A stretch of 64,000 nucleotides of DNA, from the NCBI GenBank assembly GCA_028554795.2, contig CM068839.1:39151006-39215005 (forward strand), read 5' to 3'. How positions within the stretch are numbered: the stretch's first letter is position 1; every line of letters begins with the position of its first letter. Under the pieces are notes generated by a model, which saw nothing but the letters and a program-made list of their open reading frames with translations, did not search any database and was not told the DNA's origin. This document shows positions 58,690 to 64,000 of the stretch, piece by piece. Made by a program: the position numbers and the translations under genes. Source of the DNA: Sinohyriopsis cumingii. Its lineage: Eukaryota > Mollusca > Bivalvia > Unionida > Unionidae.

Positions 58690-59717
58690 ATGATGTCATC
58701 CCTTAAGAACTTGGTCGCTTTAGGTAAAGAGCTTGGGTATGAGGGAGAAAGTTTAAGGGAATTTATTAAGGAAGAACAAGCACGGGAGAGGGATGAAAGG
58801 GTAAAGGCGTGGGAATTGGAAAGGCAATTAGAAAGGGGAAAAAAGGAAGCTGAGAAGGAAAAGATAGAACTAGAAAAACAGGCCGAAAAGGAAAGGATAG
58901 AATGGGAAAGGGGAGCTGAGATGGAGAAGATAGAGTTAGAAAAAGAAGCAAGGTTAGAAGCTTTGGAGATAGAAGAAAAATTAAGGCATCGAGATCATGA
59001 ACGTAAGGTAGAGTTATCAACAGCTAGAAAAGGAGAACACTATTCTGCCTCTAGTAAATTAAAGGGTCCCAATTTACCCCCCCCCCCTTTGACGATGAAA
59101 AAGATAACATGGATGGTTATCTTCATCGGTTTGAGCGGTATGCCGAGAACCAGAAGTGGAGTCGAAATGACTGGGCACTGCATCTCATTGCTTTATTAAA
59201 AGGTAAAGCGCTGGATGTGTACTCGCGATTTCCTGGAGATGGTGTGTTCAAATACGACGTCCTGGAGGGAGCACTTCTTAAAAGGTACGAGCTGACTATA
59301 CAGGGTTTCCGTAAAAAGTTCAGGTGTAGCAAGCCCGAGAAGGGAGAAACCTTTGATCAGTTCATCGTTAGAATAGCGAACTATTTTCAGCGGTGGATTG
59401 AATGCGGCAAAGCGGTGAAAACGTTTGAAGGGTTGACTGATTTCTTGCTCAGAGATCAATTGTTGAACACAGTTGGGCGGGAACTAAGTCAGTTTCTGAA
59501 AGAGAAAGTCTTCTCAAACGTACAGAATATGGCTAAGCAAGCCGCTTTCTATGTCGAGGCTCATGGGGGAACCCAGGACGTGGTTTCAAAAGATTTTAAG
59601 TCTGGTTTCCAGTCTACGAGACCGATGCCTAAGGAGCTTGTGAAATCAACTGAGGCAAGTAGGTCAGTTAGGGATACAGGTCGTCAGGGTATACAAAGTT
59701 ACTTGTGTAAGGAATAG
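58690..59717 (+). pseudogene. gag of the Gmr1-like element, frame-broken
   Basis: The first ATG is at 58690. The N-terminal ~115 codons form a charged coiled coil (ELERQLERGKKEAEKEK). At a run of eleven C (59,077-59,087) the frame must change by one to continue with a capsid part: FRKKFRCSKPEKGETFDQFI, RWIECGKAVKTFEGLTDFLL and SQFLKEKVFS, which is SCAN-like in arrangement. The zinc knuckle just after is eroded: its first Cys position is Ser and a stop lies in it at 59,715. Capsid and nucleic-acid binding roles are known for the family; this copy cannot make a full Gag. Confidence 0.8.
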
Positions 59718-60242
59718 GGTCATGTTCAAGCAAAATGTCCTAAAAGAAAGGGACCGATACATAAGGTAGCCGTATCTATACAGAATAAAGGTGTATCTGA
59801 TAATCTTGTGCAGGTAGAACCAGGTATTCATAAACTTGGCACGTGTCTTTTTCCCAAAGTGCGAGTACCAACCGCGAGAGGTTTCGTGAACGGTCGAGAA
59901 GTCGTAGCATTACGTGACACTGGTTGCACGGGTGTAGTGATCAAACGTAGTCTCGTGCAGGATAACCAAATGCTTGGGTGGGAGTCCCCATGTATACTAC
60001 TCGATCAGACGATCGGTCGCATTCCCGTAGCAAGGATCGCGGTAGAAACACCTTTCCTAACCGGAACTGTTGATGCCCTTTGTATGGAAAACCCTATTTA
60101 CGATCTGACGATCGGTAATGGTGAAGGTTCCCGTCTTCCAACCATGGCAGATTTCAGGATACCAGGCAGTCGAAACGTGAGCGGAACCAGACGAGAGAAA
60201 AACGCGTTTCAGAATTTAATAGTCCCTGAATCGATCTCCTGA
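59718..60242 (+). pseudogene. Aspartic protease region of the Gmr1-like element
   Basis: A frame of about 170 codons after the gag stop, beginning with the rest of the knuckle (GHVQAKCPKRKG), then the active-site block VVALRDTGCTGVVIKRSLV (D-T-G) and a TVDALCMENPIYDLTIGN second half typical of retropepsins. It ends at TGA, but the same frame resumes with ISRDEFKREQERD, the usual spacer before integrase. Confidence 0.8.
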
Positions 60243-61581
60243 ATTTCGCGTGATGAATTCAAACGAGAACAAGAACGTGACGCATCCATCAAAACGCGTC
60301 CGGCACAATTAAACACTGCAAGGGTGGGGGCAGCTCGAAATTCGTTCGGAGGAACGAGCTAATTCACAGGAAGTTTATCACTCCGGAGGGTAAGAGGTAT
60401 TGGGAAGTGGTCGTACCCCAGAGATACAGATCTCAAAATACTTATGGTGGCACATGAGTCTAGCATGGCAGGACACCTAGGTAAGGCGAAGACCACCAGC
60501 AGAGTAGTCGCTGAATTCTACTGGCCTGGTGTTAATGGCGATGTCACACGGTTCTGTAGGTCTTGTGACGTATGCCAGAAAACCGTATGTAAGGGAAGGG
60601 TCACAGGGGTACTCTTAGGACATATGTCATTAATAGATACACCGTTTAAAAGAGTGGGGGTGGATATTGTAGGCCCAATACAACCAGTTACCGAAAGGAA
60701 GAACCGGTATATTCTTACTCTTGTGGATTACGCAACCAGATATCCCGAAGCCGTAGTGTTACCAACTATTGAAACGAAACGGGTGGCTGAAGCATTGGTT
60801 GACATCTTCAGTAAGGTAGGGGTGCCAGAAGAAATCCTTACGGATTGTGGTGCCGAATTCACCTCCGACCTCATGGGTGAAATAAGTAGGCTGTTATCCA
60901 TCAAACAGCTAAACACTACCCCATACCATCCGATGTGCAATGGACTGGTAGAGAAATTTAATGGTACCCTAAAACATATGCTACGAAAAGACTGGGACCG
61001 CTATTTGAGCGCGGTTCTGTTCGCGTACCGTGAAGTACAGCAAGAACGTTTAGGGTGTTCACCCTTCAAATTGCTGTATGGAAGAACAGTTCGAGGCCCG
61101 ATGCGGATACTACGCGAACTATAGACAGGTGACGTCGCGAGCGAGGAAATAAAAACTACCTACCAGTACGTGTTAGATCTGCGAGAAACTGGAAAGTACA
61201 TGCCATATAGCACGTGATTATTTAATGAAATCGGGAGGCAGATATGCCAAATATTATAACCGCAGAGCGCGAAATAGGAAATTTCTTGTAGGAGATCAGG
61301 TTCTATTGTTTCTTCCTACTAGCACAAAAAAGTTACTAGTCCAGTGGAAAGGTCCCATCGAAGTTAAAGAGGTCAAGAATGACATGGACTATAAAATTGA
61401 CATAGACAGTAATTTAAAGACATTTCATGCTAACATGCTTAAGTTGTACATCAAGAGACATAGGGACAATGTAGAAAAATGGGTCTTACATGTCGTACGG
61501 CAGTCATCGACGACGACGTGGGAGAATCAGAACACGAAGTTTCCCTTGAGTGTCCCTTGGGTGTTGCAAGGGAAGGGGTAG
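60243..61581 (+). pseudogene. Integrase of the Gmr1-like element
   Basis: The core frame 60,444-61,124 is intact: an HHCC zinc finger (HESSMAGH ... CRSCDVCQKT), and the DDE catalytic core with VGVDIVGPI, LTDCGAEFTSD and LVEKFNGTLK, all three acidic residues present. After a stop and frame change a GPY/F-type C-terminal module follows (VGDQVLLFLP, LVQWKGPIEV, FHANMLKLYI). The start of the zinc-finger domain is also in another frame. Its position before RT is the diagnostic feature. Confidence 0.88.
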
Positions 61582-62443
61582 ATCAAGTCGATGTGAGTGC
61601 GGAGTTGACAAAAGACCAGCGTCAGCAAATTAATGCGCTTTTGGTTAAATACTCGGATGTATTCACCGACAAACCAGGTTGTACAACCTTGATAGACCTC
61701 AAAATTAAACTGAATACATCTGACCCCATTAGAATCAAAGGTTATCCGGTACCATACAACGCACGAGAAGCTGTGGAAGAAGAGGTGAGTAAAATGTTAG
61801 ATCTGGGGTGATCGAACTCTCCAACTCGCCATATTCTTCTCCCGTAGTGCTAGTCAGAAAAAAAGATGGGACGAACTGATTCTGTATCGACTTCTGACAG
61901 TTAAATAAAATTACGGTGTTCGATGCCGAACCAGTGCCAAATATGGAGAGCCTATTTGCGAAGTTGTCGGGCAACCGATGGATTTCCAAATTATATTTGT
62001 CCAAGGGATATTGGCAGGTTCCCATTGTTCAAGAGTCCCGTACATTGACAGCATTTGCGACCCAGAAAGGATTATATCAATTCAAGGTAATACCATTCGG
62101 TTTAGTAGGTGCCGGTGCATCCTGTTGTCGTTTGATGCGCAAGTTGCTAAAAGGTTTAGCAAGAGTTGATTGCTTTGTAGACGACATATTTGTGTACACG
62201 AATACTTGGAGTGAGCACGTGTCCGTCTTGGGGGAACTCTTCGATAGACTCCGCAGAGCGAACCTCACAGTGAGACCCACTAAATGCAGTATTGGCTATA
62301 CAGATTTAGATTGTTTGGGTCATAGGGTCAGTGGTTCGGGTCATTTGAAACGTCACTCCAAGCAAGTGGAAACGATTAGAAACGCACCTAAGACGGATAA
62401 CAAAATGCAAGTTATTTCTTTTCTCGGTCTAGTAGGGTTTTAA
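61479..62443 (+). pseudogene. Reverse transcriptase of the Gmr1-like element, inactive
   Basis: A N-terminal piece (YSDVFTDKPGCT, IKGYPVPYNAREAVEEEV) ends at a stop near 61,810. A second frame carries the palm: SKLYLSKGYWQVPIV, where the usual catalytic Asp of motif A is Tyr, then TAFATQKGLYQFKVIPFGL and FVDDIFVYT, the intact YVDD-type site, and LGHRVSG. With the motif A change and stops it cannot be active. Confidence 0.85.
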
Positions 62444-62975
62444 AGAAAGTTTATACCAAACTTCGCAGCCATTGATAGCCCACTGTCTGATACGACAAAG
62501 ACGGGGCAACCCAACAAAGTAGAGTGGGGACCGCCACAAGATAGAGCTTTTTTGCGCGCTGAAGGAGAAATTAATCAGTGCACCTATATTAAAATTGCCA
62601 TATGTTAGCAAACCTTTCTTTTAAGAACAGATGCCTCTGAAACTGGGTTGGGAGCAGTTTTACTGCAAGGGCAAGATGACAATAAGTTACCCGTGACTTA
62701 CTCGAGTAGGAAATTGCTACCCAGGGAGAAAAACTATTCCGTTATTGAGAAAGAGTGTTTGGCCGTAGTGTGGGGAATTGGGAAGTATCATGCGTATCTT
62801 TTTGGGAGACTTCGTTTTTGAGACTGATCACCAGCCCTTATTGTATTTAAACAAGGCCAAGGTCACCAACGCTCGATTGATGAGTTGGGCGCTGACACTA
62901 CATCATTATCGCTTCCGTGTAGAGGCAATAAGAGGAGTTGAAAATATAGTGGCAGACAACTTGAGTAGGGCATGA
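62444..62975 (+). pseudogene. RNase H of the Gmr1-like element
   Basis: Frames show a FLRTDASETGLGAVLLQGQ start, VTYSSRKLLPREKNYSVIEK and ECLAVVWGI, then after a frame change FVFETDHQPLLYLNK and VENIVADNLSRA. These are the RNase H blocks of gypsy elements, with D, E and D acidic residues present but not in one frame. The pol region ends at TGA near 62,975. Confidence 0.8.
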
Positions 62976-63117
62976 TTGGAAATTTGGATAAATTTTTACC
63001 CAGTATAGAAAATCCAGATTGCAGTATAACTAGTGTAAATATTGTAACATATCATTAGTAATTATTTTTCTTTTATTCTGTGAGGGGTTTTAAAAAAAAT
63101 GAGTACATTGTGTTTCT

Positions 63118-63130
63118 CTTGAGGGGAGGT
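63118..63130 (+). promoter_or_regulatory. Polypurine tract
   Basis: TTGAGGGGAGGT lies two bases before the 3' LTR start TGTCAC, as expected for plus-strand priming in gypsy elements. Confidence 0.75.
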
Positions 63131-63132
63131 AT

Positions 63133-64000
63133 TGTCACATAATTAGGCACAAAAAAATAACTTTGTTTTGCCTTAGAACTATTTGACTATTTCTCGTTGT
63201 ACATGTGTACAACGTTATCTAGGGTGAACAAGTGCTTTTCCAGGTAAGCGACTGTATTAACATGTACCTCGCCAGAAATTACTTGCGACGAAGGGACATT
63301 AATAATATGATATGCACGGGTATTTTACCAGGACTTTTGTTGACTCTCCTATGGATTTAAGTAAGATCGATTTCTAAATCGACACTGTTCGTTTTGGATT
63401 ACATCAAGGAGTATACACTCTCCATTGTTCTCTAACCATAGGGGTAAGTGTTAAATTTACATTTCATTTGATATGCGAAGCTTCTTCGGTTTGTAATGTC
63501 TTATCGCGTAATAATGCATTTATTACAACGCAGATTTGAACTTTGAATTACAAGTCACTATTAGAAGTTAATGTATTAGCATATATCTAGAGATTTTACA
63601 GAAACTATTATTATGACCAATTTGGTTTTATTGTAGCTGATTGTGATGTCGCTGTGATTGTGACTGTAAATATGACCAGAGCTGTCTGAAGCTGTCTGAA
63701 GCTGTCTAAAGTTGTTTAGAGCTGTCTGGAGTTTCCAGAGTATTTAAGGCTGCGTGTCGATACGTATGTATGTACGTATGTCTGTGCCACGGACGTAGAC
63801 GTAGCAAATTCAAAAGGGTGCTGTATGCTGTCTGTACGTGTGTATACGTATGACTGTACATGTGGTGGACCCATAAAGGGTGCGAGCGGCCGATAAGAGT
63901 GTGGGCCAACCCAAGGAATCGTGCGACTGTACAAGGGGTCTAGAATCATACGTTTGGTTCAATTATTGTTCCAATTGCATTTTTATGTTCATAAGATTAT
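63133..64000 (+). repeat. 3' LTR, cut by the window end and by an insertion
   Basis: Matches the 5' LTR from TGTCAC to about 63,512, then is interrupted and resumes at 63,961 (AATTATTGTTCCAATTGC), continuing past the window. Visible differences from the 5' LTR are roughly one in fifteen to twenty bases by eye. Confidence 0.85.
63513..63960. mobile_element. Unidentified 448-bp insertion in the 3' LTR
   Basis: Absent from the 5' LTR, where TTATCGCGTAATTATTG is continuous. It contains three tandem AGCTGTCTGAAG-type units near 63,680-63,725, a TATTTAAGG box near 63,741, and CpG-rich sequence with ACGTATGTATGTACGTATGT. A start of TGCATT and an end of GGTTCA would suit a solo LTR, but the flanking duplication is not clear. 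The class is undecided. Confidence 0.55.

Larger units (their letters stand above)
57424..64000 (+). mobile_element. Gmr1-like Ty3/gypsy LTR retrotransposon, decayed, running off the window
   Basis: Order seen: 5' LTR, primer site, gag with SCAN-like domain, protease, integrase, RT, RNase H, polypurine tract, 3' LTR. Known: in ordinary Ty3/gypsy elements integrase comes last, while the Gmr1 group (named from cod) has integrase before RT, as in Ty1/copia, and its Gag is related to the vertebrate SCAN domain. The RT and integrase motifs are gypsy-type, so this is Gmr1-like. All genes carry frame breaks except the integrase core. The LTRs differ by several percent by eye, and each holds a different later insertion. 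Confidence 0.85.

Overview
This is eukaryotic, almost certainly animal, DNA. It is AT-rich and has interrupted genes with GT-AG introns. It is dense in minisatellites, (TA)n tracts and many classes of transposable element. The best guess is a marine invertebrate, most likely a mollusc or other lophotrochozoan. That rests on the hemicentin gene, on a tRNA-derived SINE whose 3' part resembles a domain I associate with molluscan SINEs, and on Gmr1-like, DIRS-like and CACTA-like elements. The phylum is inference.

Left part (1-32.8 kb, + strand): the 3' end of a hemicentin gene (HMCN1/2-like, a giant extracellular-matrix protein). Eight exons are visible: 2243-2356, 4204-4335, 6794-6922, 17900-18022, 18490-18672, 23481-23603, 28172-28298 and 32319-32697. 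They encode calcium-binding EGF modules, one non-EGF linker and a fibulin-type C-terminal module ending SAYPY. Every junction keeps frame. The introns are filled with tandem arrays. Some arrays were seeded from the splice junctions: thirteen tandem copies of a 3' splice site before the second exon, about seventy copies of a 5' splice site derived from the third exon, and a chain of decayed copies of the 3' end of the sixth exon plus its donor. A complete 2.4 kb CACTA-like DNA transposon with an intact 562-codon antisense gene sits inside one array (13116-15515). LINE fragments and SINEs occupy other introns.

Middle (32.8-41.2 kb): intergenic DNA between convergent genes, with one long decayed LINE (about 33.9-36.4 kb) and a duplicated segment.

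Right part (41.2-56.0 kb, - strand): a nine-exon gene whose exon phases all agree. It predicts 1,026 residues, highly charged and low in complexity, and I do not recognise the family. It carries a Cys cluster near the N terminus, an amphipathic helix like PKA-anchoring helices, and an RVxF-type PP1-docking motif. One of its introns (48367-48910) still looks like former coding sequence. A DIRS-like tyrosine-recombinase retroelement remnant, a LINE 3' end and a hAT-like MITE with a perfect 8-bp target duplication lie in its large first introns.

Right edge (57.4-64.0 kb): a decayed Gmr1-like Ty3/gypsy LTR retrotransposon, recognised by integrase preceding reverse transcriptase and by a SCAN-like Gag domain. 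Each of its LTRs carries a different later insertion. The 3' LTR runs off the window.
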